DNA of 64,000 bases, from positions 471,677 to 535,676 of the forward strand of contig NZ_JANWGH010000003.1 of the NCBI RefSeq assembly GCF_024919275.1. Reading direction: 5' to 3'. A program made the position numbers and the translations under genes. The stretch comes from Algoriphagus limi. GTDB lineage: Bacteria; Bacteroidota; Bacteroidia; Cytophagales; Cyclobacteriaceae. The notes beneath the pieces are model-generated. The model had not been told where the DNA came from and made no database searches. It saw only the letters and a list, made by a program, of their open reading frames with translations. Positions 14,599-21,342 of this stretch are shown here, piece by piece (the stretch's first letter is position 1; every line of letters begins with the position of its first letter).

Positions 14599-15290
14599 TA
14601 ACGGTAAAAAACCTCAAAAAGCAATACAAGGAAGCGGTTGTATTAGATGTAGATTCTTTGGAAATCCCCAAAGGAGAGTGTTTTGGATTGGTGGGGAATA
14701 ATGGTGCTGGAAAAACCACCTTGTTTCGAATCATGCTGGATTTGGTTCGTCCTACCCAAGGGGAGGTGACTATTGAAGGTTATCAAGTGAATCAAACCGA
14801 AGATTGGAAAAAGTTTACGGGGGCTTATTTGGATGAGCATATGCTTTTGTCCTATCTCACTCCGGATGAATATTTTCAGACTTTGAGAAAGATTTACGGT
14901 ATGTCTGAGGCGGATTTGGAAGTCCACTTGGAGAAATTTACCGAGCTGTTCAATGATGAGGTTCGAGGGAAGAAAAAATATATCCGTGATCTTTCTAAAG
15001 GTAATTTGAAAAAAGTTGGAATTGCCGCTGCACTTTTAGGAAAGCCTGAAGTGGTGTTTTTGGATGAACCTTTTGAAAACCTAGATCCGAGTTCTCAGAT
15101 TCGCCTGAAGAAGTTAATCCTGAAGGAAAAAGAAGAATCTCGAATCACCTTCTTGATTTCCTCTCATGACCTCAATCATGTGACCGAAATCTGTGATCGA
15201 ATTGTACTTTTGGAAAAAGGCAAAATCATCAGAGACCTGCATGAAAAGTCTGAAATGATGAGTGAATTGGAGGCTTATTTTACGGGGTGA
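14595..15290 (+). CDS. ABC transporter ATP-binding protein
   Basis: Cytosolic ATPase of 231 aa powering the DUF5687 membrane partner, with which it overlaps by 4 nt. Walker A is GNNGAGKTT, the signature LSKGN (an LSGGQ variant found in exporter ATPases), Walker B VVFLDEPFENLDP, and the switch His in LISSHDLNH. It resembles the CcmA-type group of exporter ATPases. A good terminator follows at 15313. Confidence 0.95.
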   Translation: MITVKNLKKQYKEAVVLDVDSLEIPKGECFGLVGNNGAGKTTLFRIMLDLVRPTQGEVTIEGYQVNQTEDWKKFTGAYLDEHMLLSYLTPDEYFQTLRKIYGMSEADLEVHLEKFTELFNDEVRGKKKYIRDLSKGNLKKVGIAAALLGKPEVVFLDEPFENLDPSSQIRLKKLILKEKEESRITFLISSHDLNHVTEICDRIVLLEKGKIIRDLHEKSEMMSELEAYFTG

Positions 15291-15312
15291 TTTATCTCGA
15301 TCAATAATGTGA

Positions 15313-15339
15313 AGCTCCTTTTTAAAAGGAGCTTTTTTG
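15313..15339 (+). terminator. Intrinsic terminator after the ABC exporter genes
   Basis: AGCTCCTTTT and AAAAGGAGCT form a 10-bp stem around TA... then TTTTTTG. It ends the DUF5687-ABC unit. Confidence 0.85.
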
Positions 15340-15359
15340 TTTTGAATTTTATAAGTCCA

Positions 15360-15396
15360 AAAACAAAAAAAGCCCGCATTTCTGCGAGCTTTTTTA
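15360..15396 (-). terminator. Terminator copy 1 beside the tRNA-Leu 3' fragment
   Basis: Minus-strand hairpin AGCTCGCA-GAAA-TGCGGGCT followed by a seven-T run. 35 nt (15360-15394) are identical to 15848-15882, the terminator of the intact tRNA-Leu, and both are followed by TGTACCCAGG. Confidence 0.85.
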
Positions 15397-15407
15397 ATGT
15401 ACCCAGG

Positions 15408-15427
15408 CCTGTCTACCGTCAGGTAGG
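15408..15427. repeat. 20-nt insertion in the tRNA fragment (acceptor/T-stem junction)
   Basis: CCTGTCTACCGTCAGGTAGG, a partly palindromic segment (CTACC-GTCA-GGTAG) absent from the intact tRNA between ACCCAGG and GCCGG. Confidence 0.8.
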
Positions 15428-15433
15428 GCCGGA

Positions 15434-15455
15434 TTTGGCTGTCTGATCAGGTTTG
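15434..15455. repeat. 22-nt insertion in the tRNA fragment (T arm)
   Basis: Segment centred on the palindrome CTGATCAG (15443-15450), absent from the intact tRNA between GCCGGA and GTCGAA. Confidence 0.8.
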
Positions 15456-15461
15456 GTCGAA

Positions 15462-15480
15462 CGTGCCTTCGGCACGCAAG
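15462..15480. repeat. 19-nt hairpin insertion in the tRNA fragment (T loop side)
   Basis: CGTGCC-TTC-GGCACG hairpin plus CAAG, absent from the intact tRNA between GTCGAA and CCGGCACGAG. Confidence 0.82.
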
Positions 15481-15578
15481 CCGGCACGAGTGTTACCTCA
15501 TTGGTGTTTGAGACCATTTAGAATTAATTAGGACAAAAATATATTAGTTGGAATTGGCGCTTTTTTGACTTGGATTCA

Positions 15579-15833
15579 CTAAAAATCCTTACTCTCTAAT
15601 TTTTTCAAAAATTCTTTTCCACAACCACTTTTGAGATATTTTTCTCTTTTTCTAGCATCCTCTCGGCAGGAAACTTTTTCTGAAAAAATCAATCTAAATG
15701 GAGCATAGGGTTTTGTTGATCTACCTTTACCTGAGTTATGTTCTTGAATTCGTCTCTCGAGGTTATTTGTCATCCCAACATATATGTAATTTCTATGAAG
15801 GCTCTTGATTGCGTATACAAAAAACTCTTTCAT
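15579..15833 (-). CDS. Single-domain GIY-YIG nuclease, tRNA-linked
   Basis: Small endonuclease-like protein of 84 aa consisting only of the GIY-YIG fold. The motif appears as FFVYAIKS followed by YIYVGMT, then the catalytic Arg in NLERRIQEHN, and KREKYLKSG at the end, as in the URI/UPF0213 group. It lacks a DNA-binding extension, so it is not a full homing endonuclease. It lies on the same strand as, and 17 nt downstream of, the intact tRNA-Leu terminator, and upstream of the copied tRNA 3' half plus a second copy of that terminator. Thus the gene is framed by a direct duplication of the tRNA end, with a spacing of 488 nt. A role in the duplication is possible but unproven; it may also be a passenger. 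Confidence 0.9.
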   Translation of the reverse strand: MKEFFVYAIKSLHRNYIYVGMTNNLERRIQEHNSGKGRSTKPYAPFRLIFSEKVSCREDARKREKYLKSGCGKEFLKKLESKDF

Positions 15834-15847
15834 AACTAAAAATAATC

Positions 15848-15884
15848 AAAACAAAAAAAGCCCGCATTTCTGCGAGCTTTTTCT
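15848..15884 (-). terminator. Intrinsic terminator of tRNA-Leu(CAA), copy 2
   Basis: Minus-strand hairpin AGCTCGCA-GAAA-TGCGGGCT then seven T, directly after the tRNA 3' end. Identical over 35 nt to the copy at 15360-15394. Confidence 0.88.
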
Positions 15885-15886
15885 TG

Positions 15887-15970
15887 TACCCAGGGCCGGA
15901 GTCGAACCGGCACGAGTGTTACCTCATTGGTGTTTGAGACCAACGCGTCTACCAATTCCGCCACCTGGGC
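15887..15970 (-). tRNA. tRNA-Leu (anticodon CAA)
   Basis: Intact 84-nt class II tRNA. The acceptor stem GCCCAGG pairs with CCTGGGT (first pair G-T), discriminator A. D arm GCGGAATTGGTAGACGC, anticodon stem TTGGT/ACCAA enclosing the loop CTCAAAC, hence anticodon CAA, a variable arm (TGAGGTAACACTCG) and T arm GCCGGTTCGACTCCGGC. CCA is not encoded. It is flanked on the 5' side by a broken 5' half and on the 3' side by a terminator and a GIY-YIG gene. Confidence 0.95.
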
Positions 15971-16010
15971 AGGTACATTTTCAATTTCCAAGACAAGTTT
16001 GAGAACTGTA

Positions 16011-16070
16011 TTTGAGACCATCGCGCCTGCCTGCCGGCAGAGGCAGGTCTACCAATTCCGCCACCTGGGC
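16011..16070 (-). pseudogene. tRNA-Leu(CAA) 5'-half pseudogene with one insertion
   Basis: Minus strand from 16070: GCCCAGGTGGCGGAATTGG and TAGA match the intact tRNA exactly, followed by a 22-nt insertion (16026-16047), then CGCG and TGGTCTCAAA up to the anticodon loop, where similarity ends. No variable arm, T arm or 3' acceptor strand follows. It is complementary in extent to the 3' half at 15399-15516. Confidence 0.88.
16026..16047. repeat. 22-nt palindromic insertion in the tRNA D arm
   Basis: CCTGCC, core TGCCGGCA, GA, GGCAGG. It sits exactly between CGCG and TCTACC of the tRNA sequence; these are adjacent in the intact copy. Confidence 0.85.
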
Positions 16071-16081
16071 TTGTCAACGTA

Positions 16082-16105
16082 ATCCCGTTTCTTACCAAAC
16101 GGGAT
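16082..16105. repeat. Perfect 9-bp inverted repeat upstream of the tRNA block
   Basis: ATCCCGTTT, loop CTTACC, AAACGGGAT. No T-run on either strand, so a processing or structural hairpin rather than a standard terminator; it lies between the ABM gene and the tRNA block. Confidence 0.6.
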
Positions 16106-16139
16106 GCAAATATGAATACAATTTTATTTTTCTCCAACC

Positions 16140-16439
16140 TTAGATTTCTACTTCCTCAAATTTTTTTGAGCTGAAAGCAATGGGCCTTTCAGAAAAAAGG
16201 CTTTTGGTATAGGTCCAGACGGATTTAAATAGTTCAGAATCACGGTATTTATTCAAGGCTTCCTCGTTTTCCCAATGGGAATAAGTCAGAAAAATATTTT
16301 TTTGATTTTCATCTTGCCAAAGTTCCAAATGATGGCAACCTGGAAAAGATCGGATCTTTTTCTTATTGGATTCAAAGTTTTTAAGGAAGGCTTGAACCTG
16401 ATTTTCCTGAAATGTCATCCTCACAATTCGAATCAGCAT
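16140..16439 (-). CDS. Antibiotic biosynthesis monooxygenase (ABM) domain protein
   Basis: Small cytosolic alpha+beta-barrel protein of 99 aa in the ABM/YgiN superfamily. It starts MLIRIVRMTF, has the heme- or quinone-type fold motifs F.PGCHHLELW and TYSHWENEEALNKYRDSELFK, which is the usual conserved core. Members act as quinol monooxygenases or heme-degrading enzymes, but many are uncharacterised. It lies 3 nt downstream of the SAM hydroxide adenosyltransferase gene on the same strand, so the two are co-transcribed. Confidence 0.85.
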   Translation of the reverse strand: MLIRIVRMTFQENQVQAFLKNFESNKKKIRSFPGCHHLELWQDENQKNIFLTYSHWENEEALNKYRDSELFKSVWTYTKSLFSERPIAFSSKKFEEVEI

Positions 16440-16442
16440 GGC

Positions 16443-17213
16443 TTAGGGTTTAAAATGAATCATGACAACCGACTCAAAACGAAGGCCAAGCAAATTGCCG
16501 CCATGTCCGTGGTTGATTCCAATTTCCAGATACCCAGAACTATTGAAAAATGCAAAGCAATCACCGGGTTCCACTTGATCATATCCGGAGAAAAGCCGGT
16601 CTAGTGTTTCCCTACCAAATTCAATGGTAAATCTCCCCGGGTTTAATTTGTCAAAAAGTTCTTTGGAAATATTCGTGATAAGGTTGCCATAGCGGTCTAC
16701 CCTCATGACGTGTCCCGTGATTTGCTCTTTAGTAGCCTTTGGGATACGAGGCATGAGCTTTCGGAAATTCTGTAATGGTCCACCAAAGTCATGAATAGCA
16801 GCCCCTGAAGCCACTTTAGCAGCAATCGGAGCTAAAATATCCTTGGCTGGGAAAGAACTCTCCTGTACGTGGATGTCTGCAAACTGTACCACAATCCCGG
16901 GCTCTTTGTCCGCGAGAAGGCTAAAAATGCCATTGTTTGGACCAATGAAAATATGTTCTTCAAGCTTAACCCCGATATATCCATGAGTCATCGATCCAGT
17001 TGTATTAATAGCTACCAAATGAACCGTTCCTTTGGGGAAATCCCGAAAAGTTGAGCGCAGGATAAAGGCCGCATGTGCCAAGTCGTAAGTTTCGATTCGA
17101 TGAGATAGATCGATGATATTCAACTGGGGATTGATGGCCAGCATTTTGGCCTTCACTGCTGGTACGTAGAAGTCCTGATCTCCAAAATCGGAGAGGAATG
17201 TCACCAATGCCAT
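16443..17213 (-). CDS. SAM hydroxide adenosyltransferase (DUF62 family)
   Basis: Enzyme of 256 aa that hydrolyses S-adenosylmethionine to adenosine and methionine, from the fluorinase/chlorinase superfamily. The N terminus VTFLSDFGDQDFYV carries the substrate-binding Asp, then FPKGTVHLVAINT, GPNNGIFS and the C-terminal domain GHVMRVDRYGNLITNI. The water-activating Asp/Arg/His set that marks hydrolases rather than halogenases is consistent with the sequence, though not provable here. It shares a divergent promoter region with phoH. Confidence 0.9.
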   Translation of the reverse strand: MALVTFLSDFGDQDFYVPAVKAKMLAINPQLNIIDLSHRIETYDLAHAAFILRSTFRDFPKGTVHLVAINTTGSMTHGYIGVKLEEHIFIGPNNGIFSLLADKEPGIVVQFADIHVQESSFPAKDILAPIAAKVASGAAIHDFGGPLQNFRKLMPRIPKATKEQITGHVMRVDRYGNLITNISKELFDKLNPGRFTIEFGRETLDRLFSGYDQVEPGDCFAFFNSSGYLEIGINHGHGGNLLGLRFESVVMIHFKP

Positions 17214-17237
17214 AGAAGCAAGTCAATTAAAATTATG

Positions 17238-17245
17238 TACTTTTG
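17238..17245 (+). promoter_or_regulatory. -7 element TACTTTTG of the phoH promoter
   Basis: TAnnTTTG on the plus strand, about 70 nt before the phoH start; faces the minus-strand element at 17263. Confidence 0.5.
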
Positions 17246-17262
17246 TTTGTGAGGGGTTTGAA

Positions 17263-17270
17263 CAAAAATA
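17263..17270 (-). promoter_or_regulatory. -7 element TATTTTTG of the SAM hydrolase promoter
   Basis: TAnnTTTG on the minus strand, 49 nt before the start codon at 17213; the two divergent elements are 17 nt apart, so the promoters overlap. Confidence 0.55.
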
Positions 17271-17316
17271 GAACATTATCCATCCCCCTTCAAGAATATT
17301 TAATCAAAGAAAAAAT

Positions 17317-18306
17317 TTGGTAGAAAAAGTAATCACACTGGAGAATGTGCCGCTTGCGGAATTTTTGGGCCAGGCAAATGAAAATATCCGTCAGCTTGCG
17401 CAAGCATTTCCCCAAAGCAAAATTATTTCTAGAGGAAACGAAATCCGGATTCAGGGTAGTGCCCCTGAAATTTTGCGGATCAACAACCTGATTAATTTGC
17501 TCCTTGAGCATGTAGAGCGCTTTGGTCACCTGAGTCCTGATAAAGTAAAAGATTATTTGGACATCGAAGGCGTGCCATTTGAGCAGACCAATCGCGATGC
17601 TGTTATTGTTTTTGGCAACAAAGGATTGGTAATTAAACCCAAGTCTCCAAACCAGCGGAAGTTGGTTGAAGCTTCCATGAAAAACGATTTGGTTTTTGCC
17701 TTGGGACCAGCTGGAACGGGTAAAACCTACATCGCGGTGGCTTTAGCAGTTAGAGCTTTAAAAAATAGAGAGGTAAAGCGAATCATAATTACCCGACCTG
17801 CTGTAGAAGCCGGGGAAAATTTGGGATTTTTACCAGGTGATTTACAGGAAAAATTAGATCCTTATTTGCGGCCAATCTATGATGCACTTCAGGATATGGT
17901 TCCGCCTGAAAAGCTAAAGTATTATCAGGAAACCCGGGTAATTGAAATAGCACCTTTGGCATACATGAGAGGAAGAACCCTTCATGACGCCTTTGTATTG
18001 CTTGACGAAGCTCAAAATACTACCTCCGAGCAAATCAAAATGTTTTTGACTCGGATGGGGCCAAACTCCAAAGTAATCATTACAGGTGATCAGACCCAGG
18101 TGGATCTTCCAATCCGACAGAAATCAGGTCTAAGTGAGGCTTTGAGAATTCTCAATAATGTCAAGGGAATTGGTATTGTGAATTTGAGTGGTAAGGATGT
18201 GATTCGCCATAAATTGGTGAAGGCAATCATTGAGGCGTACGAAAAAAATCAGGCTGAAAAAGACATAGCTAAAAATGAGTCTGCTGGTAGAAAAAGTGAC
18301 CGGTAA
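17317..18306 (+). CDS. phoH: PhoH-family ATPase
   Basis: Cytosolic P-loop NTPase of 329 aa, the PhoH/YbeZ type thought to act in RNA metabolism and ribosome maturation. The N-terminal KH-like region (about 25-75) precedes Walker A GPAGTGKTYIA, Walker B FVLLDEAQNT, and the family motifs RPAVEAGE.LGFLPGD, YMRGRT and ITGDQTQVDLP. The start is the TTG at 17317 (AAATTGG...); no ATG is available, and the family N terminus begins close to it. The gene ends inside the next gene (32-nt overlap). Confidence 0.93.
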   Translation: MVEKVITLENVPLAEFLGQANENIRQLAQAFPQSKIISRGNEIRIQGSAPEILRINNLINLLLEHVERFGHLSPDKVKDYLDIEGVPFEQTNRDAVIVFGNKGLVIKPKSPNQRKLVEASMKNDLVFALGPAGTGKTYIAVALAVRALKNREVKRIIITRPAVEAGENLGFLPGDLQEKLDPYLRPIYDALQDMVPPEKLKYYQETRVIEIAPLAYMRGRTLHDAFVLLDEAQNTTSEQIKMFLTRMGPNSKVIITGDQTQVDLPIRQKSGLSEALRILNNVKGIGIVNLSGKDVIRHKLVKAIIEAYEKNQAEKDIAKNESAGRKSDR

Positions 18307-18712
18307 AGCCGGAATGGATATCGCTTTTAAAATTCGGACAGAGGTATTTGTCAAAGAGCAAATGGTTGATCCTGAAGCTGAATATGACGAGTTTGAAGAA
18401 TCCTCAACGCATTTTCTAGCATCGATGAATGGGAAGCCTGTTGGTACTGCAAGATGGAGATTTACACCTTATGGCATAAAATTGGAGCGTTTCGCAGTAT
18501 TGAAGGATGAAAGAGGTAAAGGAGTTGGACAAGCTTTGGTCTTGGCAGTACTTCGGGATTTGCTTGTTCATCCTGAGGCTCAGGGAAAAACTCGTTACCT
18601 TCATGCGCAACTACCTGCAGTTCCTCTTTATTCAAGGTTTGGATTTAAGATAGTAGGAGATCAATTCGAAGAATGTAATATTCTCCACTACAAAATGGAG
18701 TTGAAACACTAA
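18275..18712 (+). CDS. GNAT-family N-acetyltransferase
   Basis: Protein of 145 aa in the ElaA-like GNAT group. Conserved motif A is VLKDERGKGVGQALV (acetyl-CoA loop), preceded by THFLASMNGKPVGTARWRF and followed by AQLPAVPLYSRFGF. Substrate unknown. It starts with ATG at 18275 inside the 3' end of phoH, overlapping by 32 nt, so the two are coupled. Confidence 0.9.
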   Translation: MSLLVEKVTGKAGMDIAFKIRTEVFVKEQMVDPEAEYDEFEESSTHFLASMNGKPVGTARWRFTPYGIKLERFAVLKDERGKGVGQALVLAVLRDLLVHPEAQGKTRYLHAQLPAVPLYSRFGFKIVGDQFEECNILHYKMELKH

Positions 18713-18738
18713 ACGAATATATTTTTAAACAACATATT

Positions 18739-19302
18739 ATGAAAAAGATCTTAATTACCTTTTTGATGATTGGTCTCGTGGGCTTCTCCTATGGGCAGAA
18801 TGTCATCTCAAGCAGCAGCGGAAATTCTACAAGTGAATTTACCAATGAAGTGAAAGTTAACTTCTTGAATTTGATTGCATTAGGTTCGATTGAAGCAGGA
18901 TTCGAAAAGTATTTGTCAGATGATCATTCCTTGGATTTACAGGTACATTTGAATGATCGTTTTGGTTTTAATTCCCAGAAAAACGGAAAGAATTATAAGA
19001 CAAACTCTGTACAGGCTTCGATGAATTTTTACTTTGGTAACAATCCAAATGGAAGGTTTTATTTATTCCCCTTAGCAAAAATTCGTTTTGGGGAATTTGA
19101 AGAGCCTTTGGACGGCGGGATTGCAACTACCAATATGAATTCCTTTTTGCTTGGAGTTGGAGGAGGTTTTAAGTGGGAATTTTCTCCGCATTTTGCATTC
19201 GGTCCCTATGGAAGCATAGCTCGTGGATTTAGCGATGAAGTAGCTGAACGTTTTACCCGAATTGAATTTAATGCAGGATTCAGCTTAGGTTACCGTTTCT
19301 GA
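18739..19302 (+). CDS. Small outer-membrane beta-barrel protein
   Basis: Exported protein of 187 aa with a signal peptide (MKKILITFLMIGLVGFSYGQ) and alternating amphipathic strands ending in an aromatic residue (GFSLGYRF), the pattern of 8-stranded barrels. The Gly- and aromatic-rich strands (FGPYGSIARGF) support this. No specific family recognised; porin-like or attachment roles are possible. It is followed by a strong terminator. Confidence 0.75.
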   Translation: MKKILITFLMIGLVGFSYGQNVISSSSGNSTSEFTNEVKVNFLNLIALGSIEAGFEKYLSDDHSLDLQVHLNDRFGFNSQKNGKNYKTNSVQASMNFYFGNNPNGRFYLFPLAKIRFGEFEEPLDGGIATTNMNSFLLGVGGGFKWEFSPHFAFGPYGSIARGFSDEVAERFTRIEFNAGFSLGYRF

Positions 19303-19326
19303 TAAATATTCTTTTAGAAAAAATTT

Positions 19327-19358
19327 AGCCATCCTAATCTTTTAGGATGGCTTTTTTA
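19327..19358 (+). terminator. Intrinsic terminator after the barrel protein gene
   Basis: AGCCATCCTAA / TTAGGATGGCT, an 11-bp stem with loop TCTT, then TTTTT. Confidence 0.88.
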
Positions 19359-19385
19359 TTTTTAAATTGATAGGTGACTTTTCCT

Positions 19386-21299
19386 ATGCGTTTTTCAGAT
19401 TATCCATTTTTACGCTTTCTGATCTTTTTTCTGATCGGTATTTTGATTGGATCTTACATTGAACTGGGATCCGTTTGGAGATTGTTTGCGATCTTATTGA
19501 TCTGCAATTGGCTTCTTTATTTTTACTTGGTTTGGAAAAGAAAGAGCCTCGGTTTGATTTCAATTTTTGGCTACTCTCAATTAATCTTTTTAGGAATTTC
19601 AATTTCATTTTTTGAAAAAAACAAAGGAGAAATCCCCGAACCAATTGAGGGTTCTTATTTAGCTGAGGTCCAGAATTTTGATCTAGAAAAACCTAATTCC
19701 AAAGAGAATCTTTTATTAGTTAAGGCATATCAGACAGAAGAAGGCTGGAAAGAAATAGAGCAATCTGTTTTGGTTTATCATCAAAGTGGATTGGACCTGA
19801 TACCGGGTCAATTGGTTTGGGTAGCTGATTCTCCTGAAATACTAGATCCTCCTCGGAATCCTTATGAATTTGACTATCGAAGCTTTTTGGCTAAAAAAGG
19901 AATTTATGCAAGACAGTTTATCCCAAAAGGAAAAATTCAGATTCTCCGAAATCCTGCCTCCTCCGGATTTAGGCTGGCAAATATTAGGGAATACTTTGCA
20001 AGTTTGATTCGAAATAATATTCCGCAAATCGAGTTTCAACCTATTGCTTTAGCTTTGCTATTGGGACAAAAAGAGCAGCTAGATCGATCCTTAAAGGATG
20101 CCTTTTCAGATGCTGGGGTTATGCATGTTTTGGCGGTTTCGGGATTGCATGTTGGGATTTTGGTAGCGGTTTTGTTGTTTTTGACCAAGCCCTTAAAGCT
20201 GAAATCCTCGATTCGAAAAGTTTATCTGATTGGGGTTGTTTTTATCATTTGGACTTATGCAGGAATCACCGGTTTTGCACCTTCTGTGGTTCGGGCCTCG
20301 GTAATGTTTACCTTGGTTGTTTTAGGAGAAATGCGGGATCGTAAACCCACTATTTTCAATATTTTAGCCTTTTCGGCAATGCTCATGATCGCTCTTAATC
20401 CCTTGGTGATTGAAGATGTAGGCTTTCAGCTTTCTTATGTGGCAGTTTCAGGGATTGTATTAATTCAACCTTTAATCCTGCGTTTATGGTATCCACGCAA
20501 TAGAATTTTGGAATATCTATGGCAATTGGCAGCCGTTTCTATAGCTGCCCAATTAGTCACTTTTCCGATTTCAGTTTGGTATTTCCATAGTTTTCCTGTT
20601 TGGTTTTTACCAGCCAACCTTCTCATCATTCCTTTGACTTTTGTGATTATGCAGGTAGGGATTCCTTTCCTTTTTATAGGTTGGGTTCCTGTAGTGGGAA
20701 AAGGCTTGGGATGGATAGTGGGAAGCTTGATTCAGGTTGAGATTTGGGTTTTGGAGGGATTCAGAATGCTTCCTTTCCGCCTCAAGGAAATTACAATATA
20801 TCCGACTACTATGTGGGTGATTTGGGGTTTTTTGTTGATTTGGGTTGCTTGGGAATATTTTCCTAAAAAGAGATTAATGTACTTGGCGATCCTTCTTATC
20901 TTGGTTTGGTTTGGAGGAAGGTGGTATAATTCAAAAGGCCTTACTCAAAATCAAGCTACTATTTATCGCGCAAAAGATGGTTGGGCAATAGATTTTTGGG
21001 CAAATGGTTTTTTAAAGTCTTGGAATCAAGGAATACAACCTGATGAAATGAAGTTTTTGATTTCGCCCAACCGAGTAAAAAAAGAATACGGAAATCAACC
21101 CAAAGCACTTACAACGATGCAAGGGCCGCAAGGAGAACTTTATTTTCCGGAAATGGGAATCATGTTGGCAAATGATACGCTTTATTTTCCTCAAGATAGA
21201 AAATTGAGCTTGCAGGTTTGGGATGAATCTTCCTGGAAAAGCACAGATGAGAGGGGAGTTTTACCGCTTTCTAAATCAGCTGTACAAATCACTTTTTGA
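19386..21299 (+). CDS. comEC: ComEC/Rec2-family DNA-uptake channel, short form
   Basis: Inner-membrane protein of 637 aa. Start taken at the ATG at 19386 rather than the GTG at 19374. N-terminal hydrophobic helices, an OB-like region (about 90-170) and a Competence domain with ALLLGQKEQLD, VMHVLAVSGLHVGIL, GFAPSVVRASVMF and VIEDVGFQLSYVAVSG are typical. About 10 membrane helices follow. The C-terminal metallo-beta-lactamase domain of the long form is missing: the last 120 residues hold no HxHxDH motif, as is usual in Bacteroidota. It would import single-stranded DNA; no other competence genes are nearby. It leads directly into an enoyl-CoA hydratase. Confidence 0.92.
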   Translation: MRFSDYPFLRFLIFFLIGILIGSYIELGSVWRLFAILLICNWLLYFYLVWKRKSLGLISIFGYSQLIFLGISISFFEKNKGEIPEPIEGSYLAEVQNFDLEKPNSKENLLLVKAYQTEEGWKEIEQSVLVYHQSGLDLIPGQLVWVADSPEILDPPRNPYEFDYRSFLAKKGIYARQFIPKGKIQILRNPASSGFRLANIREYFASLIRNNIPQIEFQPIALALLLGQKEQLDRSLKDAFSDAGVMHVLAVSGLHVGILVAVLLFLTKPLKLKSSIRKVYLIGVVFIIWTYAGITGFAPSVVRASVMFTLVVLGEMRDRKPTIFNILAFSAMLMIALNPLVIEDVGFQLSYVAVSGIVLIQPLILRLWYPRNRILEYLWQLAAVSIAAQLVTFPISVWYFHSFPVWFLPANLLIIPLTFVIMQVGIPFLFIGWVPVVGKGLGWIVGSLIQVEIWVLEGFRMLPFRLKEITIYPTTMWVIWGFLLIWVAWEYFPKKRLMYLAILLILVWFGGRWYNSKGLTQNQATIYRAKDGWAIDFWANGFLKSWNQGIQPDEMKFLISPNRVKKEYGNQPKALTTMQGPQGELYFPEMGIMLANDTLYFPQDRKLSLQVWDESSWKSTDERGVLPLSKSAVQITF

Positions 21300-21342
21300 A
21301 TTGCCCTGTACACCTGCTAATTTCAAGAGCAAAGAATTACGC

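Larger units (their letters stand above)
15399..15516 (-). pseudogene. tRNA-Leu(CAA) 3'-half pseudogene with three insertions
   Basis: Reading the minus strand, this copies the intact tRNA-Leu from the anticodon arm to the 3' end. Bases 15481-15516 are identical over 36 nt to 15907-15942, and GTCGAA, GCCGG and GTACCCAGG are retained in order. Between these pieces three exact insertions occur: 15408-15427, 15434-15455 and 15462-15480. The 5' half (acceptor, D arm) is absent here; the sequence diverges at the anticodon arm (15517). It cannot fold as a tRNA. Confidence 0.88.

Noticed and set aside
15360-16070. Group I intron in tRNA-Leu
   Set aside because: Split point is in the anticodon region and a GIY-YIG gene is present, but the gap holds a complete tRNA and no recognisable intron core.
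16082-16105. Inverted repeat considered as the tRNA block promoter operator or terminator
   Set aside because: No T-run and no consensus promoter beside it; kept only as an inverted repeat.
15805-16137. Short frames across the tRNA-Leu region on both strands
   Set aside because: They run through an intact tRNA and its broken copies; their protein sequences are translations of tRNA.
21223-21342. N-terminal extension of the enoyl-CoA hydratase into comEC
   Set aside because: It would overlap comEC by 77 nt and adds a segment unlike the family; the ATG at 21343 gives the normal N terminus.
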